A DNA stretch of 64,000 nucleotides from UBA12481 sp012523435 (lineage in GTDB: Bacteria > Bacteroidota > Bacteroidia > Bacteroidales > UBA12481), in NCBI GenBank assembly GCA_028686135.1, contig JAQUCP010000005.1, positions 92,103-156,102 of the forward strand, read 5' to 3'. The notes beneath the pieces were generated by a model that was not told the origin of the DNA, ran no database searches, and saw only the letters and a program-made list of their open reading frames with translations. The translations under genes and the position numbers were made by a program. Position 1 is the stretch's first letter. Each line of letters starts with the position of its first letter. Shown here piece after piece: positions 1-7,514 of this stretch.

Positions 1-358
1 CCACCTTAAACCAGATCAGGGCTAACAGAATAATCGAAATGACCGGTACCGATCGAAAGAGGACTATGATGGGCCTGAATGCCGCTTCAACAACAGGGTT
101 TAAGCCGCTGAGTATCCCGATGACCAACGCACATCCAAAGGCGAGGATAAAGCCTAATAGCCCCCTGATAATGGTGGAGGTGAGTGATGAAAGAAATCCG
201 GGCTCCCCAAATAAATGGATGAGTGCCGTAATGCTGTCAGCCGGGCCAGGTAAAATCTGACGGGCTCCGGTAATCCGGGACACTAACTCCCAAATAACTA
301 ATAACAAGCCAATTACAGCAATACTAATGGTCCGATTCCTGGTAAAAAAATCTTTCAT
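1..358 (-). CDS. ABC transporter permease, SsuC/TauC type (partial)
   Basis: The first 119 codons of a minus-strand gene that continues beyond the left edge. Translation begins MKDFFTRNRT and gives a hydrophobic first helix (about residues 10-25), a periplasmic stretch with ARQILPGP, and the start of the binding-protein-dependent permease domain (STIIRGLLGF, then RSVPVISIILLALIWF). This arrangement is typical of inner-membrane permeases for nitrate, sulfonate, taurine or thiamine precursors. The ATG at 358 lies 35 bp inside the 3' end of the substrate-binding protein gene, so the two are translationally coupled. The ATPase gene would be expected just outside the window. Substrate is unknown. 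Confidence 0.85.
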   Translation of the reverse strand, partial: MKDFFTRNRTISIAVIGLLLVIWELVSRITGARQILPGPADSITALIHLFGEPGFLSSLTSTIIRGLLGFILAFGCALVIGILSGLNPVVEAAFRPIIVLFRSVPVISIILLALIWFKV

Positions 359-1307
359 CAGGCAAATGCCGGCCTATTGCATCCGGACTAAATTTCAACA
401 GAACCGAAAGGTAACGGTTTACCGCGGATTTTGCCTCGATGGCCGGTATAAAAGCGAGGTTACTCCGAGGTATAGAGAGGATGGTAGTGGCACTGTCGGG
501 CAAAATCCGATGACGAATCACCGGAGCCGCAGCTCCAAGAGGATAACGGGTTACCGAATCAGATGATTGTTTCCAGCGTACCATCACCTCACGAAACTCT
601 TCCGGCTGCTCCCGTATCATCCGCTTTTGAACCATGATGGCCGTCTGTGGTAGCCCGGGAGCATCAGGATGCATCAGAGCCCACTCTGTCGAGAAATCCA
701 GAATAACCCTGATATCCGAATTTCGGGCTTGAGCCATACTAAGCATCGGTTCCGACAAAACAGCAATCTGAACAACCCCAGCTATCATCGCATTGGCCAG
801 ATCGGAAGGCGAAGGAAAAGAATAGTCAATAATCAAATCGCTTTCTGGGTTAAGGCCTTCTAATTCAAGAAAATAGCGAGTGATTAGGTCGGGAGTTGCA
901 CCCCTTCCCATCAAATTGACCCGTTTCCCCTTGAGGTCCTGCCAACTCCGAATCGTAGTGTCTGTGCCACATAAAAATAGCGTTCCCCAGACGGGAACTG
1001 CTGCCAGTTGATACGGAATATCCTTGTTGTACAAAATTGCCGCCATGTTGAGCGGTAAAACCGCAACCTCAGGATGCTCTTTGAGTATCATCGCCCTTAC
1101 CTGCATGGGGTCATCCATCATCGTGATCCTGATCGGTTTGTTGTTAACTGTCCCCGGTGAATCAATCAGATGAACCATCCCCACCGAAGAGGGACCCCGA
1201 AGAGCTAAAATGTCAAAATGACTATCCTCATGCTTCTTGCCAGCGCAGGAAACACAAATCATAACGAAAAATAGAGCAGCTAAACGAGTCAAACGCCTTA
1301 TAATCAT
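324..1307 (-). CDS. ABC transporter substrate-binding lipoprotein, NMT1/SsuA-like
   Basis: A 327-residue periplasmic solute-binding protein of the nitrate/sulfonate/thiamine-precursor superfamily. I start it at ATG 1307 because this places a signal peptide (MIIRRLTRLAALFFVMICVSC) with lipobox ICVSC right at the N-terminus; the open frame reaches back to 1439, but that extension is basic and crosses the promoter region. Domain features include SWQDLKGKRVNLMGRGATPD near the middle (the usual L-x-GKRV-G segment of this superfamily) and AGVVQIAVLSEP. It is followed by the overlapping permease gene. A -7-like box TATCTTTA lies at 1325-1332 on the minus strand, 17 nt upstream. The ligand cannot be read from sequence. 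Confidence 0.82.
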   Translation of the reverse strand: MIIRRLTRLAALFFVMICVSCAGKKHEDSHFDILALRGPSSVGMVHLIDSPGTVNNKPIRITMMDDPMQVRAMILKEHPEVAVLPLNMAAILYNKDIPYQLAAVPVWGTLFLCGTDTTIRSWQDLKGKRVNLMGRGATPDLITRYFLELEGLNPESDLIIDYSFPSPSDLANAMIAGVVQIAVLSEPMLSMAQARNSDIRVILDFSTEWALMHPDAPGLPQTAIMVQKRMIREQPEEFREVMVRWKQSSDSVTRYPLGAAAPVIRHRILPDSATTILSIPRSNLAFIPAIEAKSAVNRYLSVLLKFSPDAIGRHLPDERFFYQESDH

Positions 1308-1324
1308 GTTTACCTTAAAAAGTT

Positions 1325-1332
1325 TAAAGATA
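1325..1332 (-). promoter_or_regulatory. candidate -7 box of the ABC transporter operon
   Basis: Minus-strand TATCTTTA matches the Bacteroidota TAnnTTTG box at 7 of 8 positions and lies 17 nt before the ATG at 1307. I see no convincing -33 TTG at the normal distance, so confidence is limited. Confidence 0.4.
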
Positions 1333-1348
1333 CGATTTGTCAACATTC

Positions 1349-1378
1349 TTGCTTTTGTGATATTTATCTGTACCTTTG
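1349..1378 (+). promoter_or_regulatory. Bacteroidota-type promoter for TM1266-like/TonB receptor genes
   Basis: TTG at 1349-1351, a 19-bp spacer and TACCTTTG at 1371-1378 match the TTG-N19-TAnnTTTG consensus of the Bacteroidota primary sigma factor. It lies 82 bp upstream of the ATG at 1461 and is back-to-back with the minus-strand ABC operon promoter, so both directions share about 50 bp of control region. Confidence 0.6.
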
Positions 1379-1460
1379 TTAGCTGAATAACAAAACGCCT
1401 GAAGAAACGTCTATTCAATTCTAAGGGCTTAAATATCAATCTGATCCGGAGGAAATGCTG

Positions 1461-1727
1461 ATGGAAAAGAGAATCGGTTCCGTTTTAATACTGCTGTCGG
1501 GAAAAGATACTGCCCCGATTGTTAACGCAGTAATCTCCAAACACTCCTCCATTATCATCGGTCGCCAGGGTTTACCTGTCAAGGGCGATAACCATGCCAT
1601 CATCTCCCTGGTGCTGGAAGGTACTACAGATCAGATTGGATCCCTCACCGGCCAACTGGGCCGGATCGAAAGGGTTCAGGTCAAGTCAGTCGTACTTAAA
1701 TTAATAAATGATGATAAGGAAATTTAA
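1461..1727 (+). CDS. TM1266-family ACT-like protein (putative Fe-only hydrogenase system regulator)
   Basis: An 88-residue single-domain ACT-like protein. The motifs KRIGSVLILLSGKD, SIIIGRQGLP, ISLVLEGTTDQIGSLTGQLGRI and VQVKSVVLK follow the TM1266 family along its full length; these proteins are often encoded beside the [FeFe]-hydrogenase maturases HydE, HydF and HydG. Direct regulatory function is inferred, not proven, for the family. Start: the open frame begins at ATG 1455, but GGAGGA at 1448-1453 is only 1 nt from it and 7 nt from ATG 1461, so 1461 is favoured. This is one of few clear Shine-Dalgarno sites here. The 3' end overlaps the TonB receptor start by 20 bp, implying cotranscription. 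No hydrogenase maturase is in the window; it may lie to the left. Confidence 0.75.
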   Translation: MEKRIGSVLILLSGKDTAPIVNAVISKHSSIIIGRQGLPVKGDNHAIISLVLEGTTDQIGSLTGQLGRIERVQVKSVVLKLINDDKEI

Positions 1728-4134
1728 ACTTTTCGTTCTCCTGTCTTTGTTGGTGTCTTTAAACCTTAATGCTCAGGAGGTTTCTATTCCCGGCCAAATT
1801 ATTGATGCCGGTACCGGCCGCGGGCTGGCCTATGTGGATGTGCTACTCCATGCTTCAGATGGGTCTAATGGAGTACTGAGTACGCTGACCGATAATGAAG
1901 GACAATTCACGTTCAGTCGGCTTAAACCTGGTAGTTATCAGCTGAAAGTCAATTTGTTAGGATATTACCCGCAAGAAAAAAATATTCAGGTTGTTCAGGG
2001 AGCCAACCCCTCCATCCGGGTTGAGCTCGTAGCAGCCATGATTCCCCTCGGAGAGGTCCAGGTTTCTACTCTTCGGTACGACAAACTCGAACGGGCTGTT
2101 TCGATGCCGGTAGTGGTAGTCCCCCGGGAATATTTTCCCCGCCAGTCGAGCATGACCCTCTCCGATATCCTTAGCAGGGAGCCAGGTATCGCTCTGGCAC
2201 GCGATGGCGGCTGGGCTACATCCGTTAATATCCGGGGTATGGGCGAAAACCGCCTGGTTAGCATGGTCGATGGTGCTCGTATCGAAACCGCAACAGACCT
2301 GAACGCGGCTTTGTCTATGTACGATATCAACGAGATCGACCGCATCGAAGTGATCAAAGGCGCTGCCTCATCCATCTATGGGACCGGTGCCCTTGGAGGA
2401 GTTATTAATATCCTGACCAAAAAGGGGCAGTATTATGATAAGCCAACCATCCACGGTCAGGCTTCGGGAACCTTCGAAGGAGTTAACTCGCTGATCGGTA
2501 CTCATGTCGGACTTGAATCAGGAGCAAAATCCTGGAAATTGAGACTGAGCGGTGGATACAGAACCGCCAATGACTATAAAACGCCGGAAGGAGTGATGGA
2601 AAATTCGGGGTTTACCGACCGTAACTTGAATGCTACACTGGGTATTAAACCGGTGAAAAACCAAGAACTGGAACTCAATGCACAGCATTATCAGGCATTT
2701 GATGTTGGCATTCCCGGCGGTGCTCCTTTCGGACCAAAAGCTAAAGCAACTTACAAAGAGGTAACCCGCCAACTGATATCAGGAAAATATACTTTCCGCA
2801 AACTTTTACCCGGATTGGAAGATCTGAGTATCAGAGGTTATCATCAATATATCGACCGTGATGTGGAGATGATTCCCAATACTCCGCCATCAACTGTCGG
2901 AAATACCCGAATGACTGCTTTGCAAGTGTTACCCAGAGGTACGCATAATACAACTGGTGCAGTGCTGGATACCCGCTGGAAAACCGGTAAGAATCACCTT
3001 CTGGTTGCCGGAGTTGACCTCTGGCAGCGAAAAATGGTGACAACCAGAGAAAAATATATCCGTCAGGAAATTCTGGATCCCTTCCAAACAGTGACTCAAA
3101 CAAACGAAATTGTACGGGGTGAAAAGCCGAACCCGGATTCCCGTTTCGGAAGCGCCGGACTATTTCTGCAACAGGAGTCCAAATTCTTCAACGAAAAGCT
3201 GGAACTGACTTATGGCGCCAGGGTTGACCGAATTCAGGTGGTGAATGATGAGCAACTGGATCCGATAAGCATGATCATCAACGGAAACCCAAAGGAACCT
3301 GTTCCAAATCAGCGAGTTATATTCCATGCTGATACGGCCAGCGCCTGGTCATGGTCGGCAAATTTAAGTGCTCTGTGGCACCTGATGCCATCAATGGACC
3401 TGACTTTCAACGCCGGCCGCTCTTTCCGCAGTCCCTCGCTCGAAGAGCGCTTTAAGTATATCGACCTGGGCTCCAAAGTTCGCCTTGGTGACCCTCTGCT
3501 AAAACCAGAAAAAGGGGTGTTTGGAGATTTGGGCTTCCGGATCTGGAAGGATCGTTTCCAATTCCAGGCTAACGGATTTGTCCACTATCTGGATGATATG
3601 ATCGTGGAAGTTCCGGGCGAATTCATCTACTACTTAGCCACCGGCCCGGATGCCGGCTTAACCGACACCCTCCCGGCTTTGGTTAATGCCAACGTGGAAC
3701 AGGCGCTGCTGACAGGTTTTGAGGCTAGTGTCAATGCCCAGTTATTCCGTGATTTGGTGATTTTCGGACAAACTTCTTTTGTGCGAGGTTACAATCTAAC
3801 CAGCTCTTCCGATCTGCCTCTGATTCCGCCTTTTACCTCCGGCCTTGGCTTGCGTTACCAGCTGCCGGGAATCTTCAGCCTCGAGTGGGTTACCACGTTC
3901 GTTGCTGCTCAAAACCGGATCGCGGAAGGGGAGACTGCCTCCGAACACTATTTCTTATCTGATTTTGCCATTTATTCCGCTCCAAGAGAACTGGGCATTA
4001 CCTCTTTCCAGCTCTTTGCCGGCGTGGATAACGTGTTTAATACCTCCTATCAAAACCATTTGGCTACTAACCGAGGAATGATCCGGGTTGAGCCAGGACG
4101 GAATATTTTTGTCAGGCTGGTCATGCGGTTTTAA
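1708..4134 (+). CDS. TonB-dependent outer-membrane receptor
   Basis: An 808-residue receptor. Order: signal peptide ending LNLNAQ (about residue 23); carboxypeptidase-like regulatory beta-sandwich about 25-107 (VSIPGQIIDAGTGRGLAYVDV ... KPGSYQLKVNLLGY); plug about 130-240 with SMTLSDILSREPGI, NIRGMGENR, IDRIEVIKGAASSIYG and GALGGVINI; then a 22-strand barrel ending in aromatic Phe (FVRLVMRF), with FRSPSLEERF and LKPEKG as usual barrel signatures. It has no SusD partner and is smaller than SusC proteins, so it resembles metal-chelate or cobalamin/siderophore receptors. The gene overlaps the TM1266-like gene and sits opposite an ABC importer, suggesting one uptake locus. ATG occurs twice in tandem (1708, 1711); either may be used. 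A hairpin terminator follows. Confidence 0.93.
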   Translation: MMIRKFKLFVLLSLLVSLNLNAQEVSIPGQIIDAGTGRGLAYVDVLLHASDGSNGVLSTLTDNEGQFTFSRLKPGSYQLKVNLLGYYPQEKNIQVVQGANPSIRVELVAAMIPLGEVQVSTLRYDKLERAVSMPVVVVPREYFPRQSSMTLSDILSREPGIALARDGGWATSVNIRGMGENRLVSMVDGARIETATDLNAALSMYDINEIDRIEVIKGAASSIYGTGALGGVINILTKKGQYYDKPTIHGQASGTFEGVNSLIGTHVGLESGAKSWKLRLSGGYRTANDYKTPEGVMENSGFTDRNLNATLGIKPVKNQELELNAQHYQAFDVGIPGGAPFGPKAKATYKEVTRQLISGKYTFRKLLPGLEDLSIRGYHQYIDRDVEMIPNTPPSTVGNTRMTALQVLPRGTHNTTGAVLDTRWKTGKNHLLVAGVDLWQRKMVTTREKYIRQEILDPFQTVTQTNEIVRGEKPNPDSRFGSAGLFLQQESKFFNEKLELTYGARVDRIQVVNDEQLDPISMIINGNPKEPVPNQRVIFHADTASAWSWSANLSALWHLMPSMDLTFNAGRSFRSPSLEERFKYIDLGSKVRLGDPLLKPEKGVFGDLGFRIWKDRFQFQANGFVHYLDDMIVEVPGEFIYYLATGPDAGLTDTLPALVNANVEQALLTGFEASVNAQLFRDLVIFGQTSFVRGYNLTSSSDLPLIPPFTSGLGLRYQLPGIFSLEWVTTFVAAQNRIAEGETASEHYFLSDFAIYSAPRELGITSFQLFAGVDNVFNTSYQNHLATNRGMIRVEPGRNIFVRLVMRF

Positions 4135-4152
4135 ATCCTAATCTCATCTGAT

Positions 4153-4182
4153 AGGGTTGATCCGTTAAAATGGATCAACCCT
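4153..4182 (+). terminator. hairpin terminator after the TonB receptor
   Basis: AGGGTTGATCC (4153-4163) pairs perfectly with GGATCAACCCT (4172-4182) around an 8-nt loop. The following T-run is weak (TTCT), so termination may be partial. It lies 18 bp past the receptor stop codon. Confidence 0.6.
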
Positions 4183-4230
4183 TCTAAACCTCCTGGAAAA
4201 TTGGTTAATTTGCTCCAAAGAGTAAATAGT

Positions 4231-6291
4231 ATGATTAACCGTCAGCTGATTGACCCCAAAAGCCTCGTTGTAGTTGGTGCTTCAAATGATGTGACCAAAC
4301 CGGGGGGAAAGGTTGTGAAGAACCTGCTGGACCATGAATATCGAGGTGATTTATTCCTGGTAAACCCTAAATCTCCTGAAATTCAGGGAATTCCTGCAAT
4401 CTCCGATTTATCCGATTTGCCGGAGGTGGAGTGTGCTATCCTGGCCATTCCCGCAGCTCTCTGTCCTCCAACTACCCGCTATCTGGCAACGGAAAAGGGG
4501 GTGCGAGCTTTTATTGTCATTTCTGCCGGATTCTCGGAAGAAAACGAGCAAGGTGCTGCTTATGAACAGGAGCTGGTCTCCATCATGGAAGAGACCGGAA
4601 GTAGCCTGATAGGGCCTAACTGCATTGGCGTGATCACAACCACCTATGCCGGGTGTTTTTCAACGCCTGTGCCGAAATTGGCACCCCAGGGGGTGGATTT
4701 TATCTCCGGATCAGGCGCTACAGCGGTGTTCATCATGGAGACAGCCGTACCCAATGGCTTGTCATTCAGTAGTGTATTCAGTGTCGGAAACTCAGCCCAG
4801 ATCGGAGTTGAAGATGTGCTGGAGCACCTCGATCGGTCATTTGACCCCGGAAAATCTAGTCGGGTGAAGCTATTGTATGTGGAAAGCATCCGTAACCCGG
4901 CGAAACTTCTGAAGCACGCTTCCTCTCTGATCCACAAAGGATGCCGGATTGCCGCTATCAAGGCTGGTGCATCCGAAGCCGGCAGCCGGGCCGCCTCCTC
5001 TCATACCGGTGCCCTCGCTAGTCCAGATACCGCCGTCGATGCTCTCTTTCGTAAAGCGGGAATCATTCGCTGCTATAGCCGCTCCGAACTGGTGACCATG
5101 GGCTGCCTTTTCATGCATCAAAAGCCAAAGGGTAAGAGAATGGCCATCATTACCCATGCCGGTGGACCAGCAGTGATTCTTACCGATGTACTCTCCGATG
5201 GGGGGATCGAGGTGCCGCCAATTAAGGGACCGGCAGCCGACCGGCTACTTCAAAAGCTCCACCCGGGCTCATCCGTGGCTAACCCAATCGATGTGCTGGC
5301 AACAGGTAGCATGGAACATATGGAAGCCGTGATCGATTGTGTTGAAAATGAGCTTGATGATATTGATGGAATGTGCATCATCTTTGGTAGCCCGGGACTC
5401 TTTTCCGTTGAACCGATCTATGATCTGATCGATCGGAAAATGAAACAGTGCCGAAAACCCATCTACCCAATTTTCCCCTCCCTCGTGAATGCGGGAGGGG
5501 AAGTAGAACGCTTCCTGGCGAAAGGCCGAGTCAATTTTCCGGATGAAGCCCTTTTCGGACAAGCCCTGACCAAATACCTTGCTGCTCGTCAGCCAACAAC
5601 CGATGAGCATTCCTTACCAAATATAAATCGAGATGCCATTGAAACCCTTCTAAGTAAGGTTGACGATGGTTATCTAAGCCCCGATCATGTGCAGCAGCTG
5701 CTCGACATAGCTGATATCTCCCGTATTCCTGAAGCTGTCGCCTCCCAAGCCGATGAGGCAGTTCAGATTGCCGAACAATTCGGGTACCCGGTCGTTATGA
5801 AAGTGGTTGGGCCGATCCATAAAACAGATGTGGGCGGCGTTCTGCTAAATCTGCAAGATCAGTCGGACGTAAAGAAGAGCTTTGCTCAGCTCATGAAAAT
5901 CAACAGTGCCACCGGAGTCCTCCTGCAACCTATGCTGAATGGATTGGAACTCTTCGTTGGTGCTAAACGGGAAGGCAATTTCGGACATATCGTGATGATC
6001 GGCCTGGGAGGAATCTTTATCGAAGTGCTTAAAGATGTTCAGTCCGGTCTGGCTCCATTATCGATGGAAGAGGTGGATGATATGATCAGCCATCTGAGAG
6101 GGAAGAAAATGCTCGAAGGAGTTAGAGGACAGGCAAAAGTGGATGTGGAGGCATGGAAAAGCCTGATAATGAATGTATCAGCTCTGGTAAAAGTCGCACC
6201 TGAAATTGCCGAACTAGATCTAAATCCAGTGATGGGTCTGCCCAACCGGGCTATTGCTGTGGATGCCCGGATCCGGATTGAAAAGAGGTGA
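4231..6291 (+). CDS. ADP-forming acyl-CoA synthetase (NDP-forming acetate--CoA ligase family), fused alpha-beta
   Basis: A 686-residue enzyme making ATP from ADP, phosphate and an acyl-CoA. It has a CoA-binding Rossmann domain (about 5-100, LVVVGASNDVTKPGGKV), succinyl-CoA-synthetase-like domains (IGPNCIGV; catalytic phospho-His258 in SHTGALAS) and a C-terminal ATP-grasp domain (about 470-686, FGYPVVMKVVGPIHKTDVGGV). Full length for the fused form. The open frame reaches a TTG at 4201, but ATG 4231 gives the canonical N-terminus MINRQLIDPKS. The flavodoxin, aminotransferase and 2-oxoacid oxidoreductase genes downstream suggest that it conserves energy from branched-chain or aryl-acyl-CoA made from amino acids; acetyl-CoA is also possible. 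Confidence 0.92.
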   Translation: MINRQLIDPKSLVVVGASNDVTKPGGKVVKNLLDHEYRGDLFLVNPKSPEIQGIPAISDLSDLPEVECAILAIPAALCPPTTRYLATEKGVRAFIVISAGFSEENEQGAAYEQELVSIMEETGSSLIGPNCIGVITTTYAGCFSTPVPKLAPQGVDFISGSGATAVFIMETAVPNGLSFSSVFSVGNSAQIGVEDVLEHLDRSFDPGKSSRVKLLYVESIRNPAKLLKHASSLIHKGCRIAAIKAGASEAGSRAASSHTGALASPDTAVDALFRKAGIIRCYSRSELVTMGCLFMHQKPKGKRMAIITHAGGPAVILTDVLSDGGIEVPPIKGPAADRLLQKLHPGSSVANPIDVLATGSMEHMEAVIDCVENELDDIDGMCIIFGSPGLFSVEPIYDLIDRKMKQCRKPIYPIFPSLVNAGGEVERFLAKGRVNFPDEALFGQALTKYLAARQPTTDEHSLPNINRDAIETLLSKVDDGYLSPDHVQQLLDIADISRIPEAVASQADEAVQIAEQFGYPVVMKVVGPIHKTDVGGVLLNLQDQSDVKKSFAQLMKINSATGVLLQPMLNGLELFVGAKREGNFGHIVMIGLGGIFIEVLKDVQSGLAPLSMEEVDDMISHLRGKKMLEGVRGQAKVDVEAWKSLIMNVSALVKVAPEIAELDLNPVMGLPNRAIAVDARIRIEKR

Positions 6292-6307
6292 GGAATCGTT
6301 ACATTTG
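6278..6307 (+). promoter_or_regulatory. promoter of flavodoxin gene
   Basis: TTG at 6278-6280, 19-bp spacer, TACATTTG at 6300-6307: an exact Bacteroidota -33/-7 pair. It overlaps the last codons of the acyl-CoA synthetase gene and lies 20 bp before the flavodoxin ATG, so flavodoxin can be expressed independently. Confidence 0.65.
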
Positions 6308-6327
6308 TCAATATAAAAATCTGTTCT

Positions 6328-6849
6328 ATGGAAAAAATTGCCATTCTCTATGGCCCAAAAGGAGGAAGTACTGAGCGCGTAGCGCATAAGATTGCTGAAA
6401 CCTTGGGCGCTGATCGGTGTACCTTGTTGTGGGTAAAAGGTCTGGAAGAATCAGATCTTAGCGGATATAAATACTTGATATTCGGAGCTCCCACGGTTGG
6501 TACCCATAACTGGTCGGATCAGAATGATCCCGGCGATTGGGATCTTTTTCTGACCCGTCTGCACAAGATGAACCTCCAAGGTAAAGTGTGTGCGGTTTAT
6601 GGATTGGGCGACCAGGTTAGCTATTCCTTTAAGTTTGTGGACGATATCGCGGTTATTGCGGATACCCTGATCGAAAATGGTGCTACCTTGGTAGGAAAGG
6701 TGTCTGCGGAGGGTTATACGTTTGATGAGTCTATGGCTTTTAGGGATGATCTGTTTCTGGGACTGCCTCTGGATGAGGATAATGAGCCGGGGAAAACTCC
6801 CGAACGAATCACCCGATGGGTGGAGCAGCTAAAGAAGGAGTTCTCCTGA
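6328..6849 (+). CDS. flavodoxin (long-chain)
   Basis: A 173-residue FMN-binding electron carrier. The phosphate-binding loop is YGPKGGSTERVA (about 8-19), the isoalloxazine-facing loops are FGAPTVGTHNW (about 54-64) and YGLGDQVSYSFKFVD (about 91-105), and the extra segment of long-chain flavodoxins is present. It is encoded between an ADP-forming acyl-CoA synthetase and a ferredoxin-dependent oxidoreductase operon. It could therefore replace ferredoxin as acceptor under iron limitation; that role is inferred from position. It has its own promoter and ends in a strong terminator. Confidence 0.92.
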   Translation: MEKIAILYGPKGGSTERVAHKIAETLGADRCTLLWVKGLEESDLSGYKYLIFGAPTVGTHNWSDQNDPGDWDLFLTRLHKMNLQGKVCAVYGLGDQVSYSFKFVDDIAVIADTLIENGATLVGKVSAEGYTFDESMAFRDDLFLGLPLDEDNEPGKTPERITRWVEQLKKEFS

Positions 6850-6867
6850 ATAAAATAACCTGATACT

Positions 6868-6897
6868 GAACGGTAACTGCGGTTACCGTTCTTTTTT
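6868..6897 (+). terminator. strong intrinsic terminator ending at the next start codon
   Basis: GAACGGTAAC (6868-6877), loop TGCG, GTTACCGTTC (6882-6891), then six T (6892-6897). The stem is perfect over 10 bp. The T-run runs directly into ATG 6898 of the next gene, leaving no room for a conventional promoter and leader between them. Confidence 0.85.
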
Positions 6898-7319
6898 ATG
6901 ATGGACCTCATCAGCCCAACGTATATTATCAACGAAAAGATCGCCAGGAACAATATCCGGCGGATGGCTGCTAAAGCTGCTGAAAACCAGGCCCTCTTTC
7001 GGCCCCACTTTAAAACCCATCAATCCCGGCTCATCGGGAGATGGTTCAAAGAGGAGGGTGTGACCGCCATAACGGTCTCCTCATTATCTATGGCCGATTA
7101 TTTTGCAAGCGATGGCTGGAATGATATTACTGTGGCTTTCCCAGTCAATTTGCACGAAATCAATCTGATAAACCGCCTCTCAGGTTGCATCCGCCTTGGC
7201 CTTACTATCGAAGATTTGAACACGGTGAAGCAGCTCGATCAGCTCTTAACCTCCCGCGTGGATCTCTATATCAAGATCGATAGCGGTTATCACCGTACCG
7301 GCCTGGAGCCAGCCGACCG
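6898..7319 (+). CDS. D-threonine aldolase / D-serine dehydratase-like PLP enzyme (3' part lost in gap)
   Basis: The first 140 residues of an alanine-racemase-fold, PLP-dependent enzyme. ISPTYIINEKIARNNIRRMA is followed by FRPHFKTHQS; the Lys in PHFKTH is the PLP Schiff-base lysine of the DSD1/D-threonine aldolase family. Later motifs include TVSSLSMADYFASDGWNDITVAFPV and LYIKIDSGYHRTGL. The gene runs into 100 N; no continuation can be recognised after the gap, so its true length and the existence of another gene in the gap are unknown. Tandem ATGs at 6898 and 6901 immediately follow a terminator T-run. It probably acts on a D-3-hydroxyamino acid; substrate uncertain. Confidence 0.8.
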
Positions 7320-7419
7320 NNNNNNNNNNNNNNNNNNNNNNNNNNNNNNNNNNNNNNNNNNNNNNNNNNNNNNNNNNNNNNNNNNNNNNNNNNNNNNNNN
7401 NNNNNNNNNNNNNNNNNNN
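7320..7419. other. scaffold gap (100 N)
   Basis: Exactly 100 consecutive N, the conventional placeholder for a gap of unknown size. The frame of the upstream PLP enzyme has no recognisable continuation in the 95 bases after the gap, so the missing stretch probably holds at least the remaining roughly 220 codons of that gene. Confidence 0.97.
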
Positions 7420-7482
7420 GGGTTATAGAACTTTAGATGGAGTTGATCTTGATCATCTATCAGGATTTTGATGTTTCTCCTT

Positions 7483-7510
7483 TTGCAGGTAAATAAAATG
7501 TTTTATCTTG
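7483..7510 (+). promoter_or_regulatory. candidate promoter of the aminotransferase gene
   Basis: TTG at 7483-7485, an 18-bp spacer and TATCTTG (7504-7510), one T short of TAnnTTTG. Only CTCC separates it from ATG 7515, suggesting a leaderless or nearly leaderless mRNA. Confidence 0.4.
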
Positions 7511-7514
7511 CTCC

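Noticed and set aside
39..260. Plus-strand ORF of 73 codons
   Set aside because: It lies antisense to the ABC permease, whose minus-strand translation is clearly membrane-protein-like through 1-358; the plus ORF has no recognisable composition or motif.
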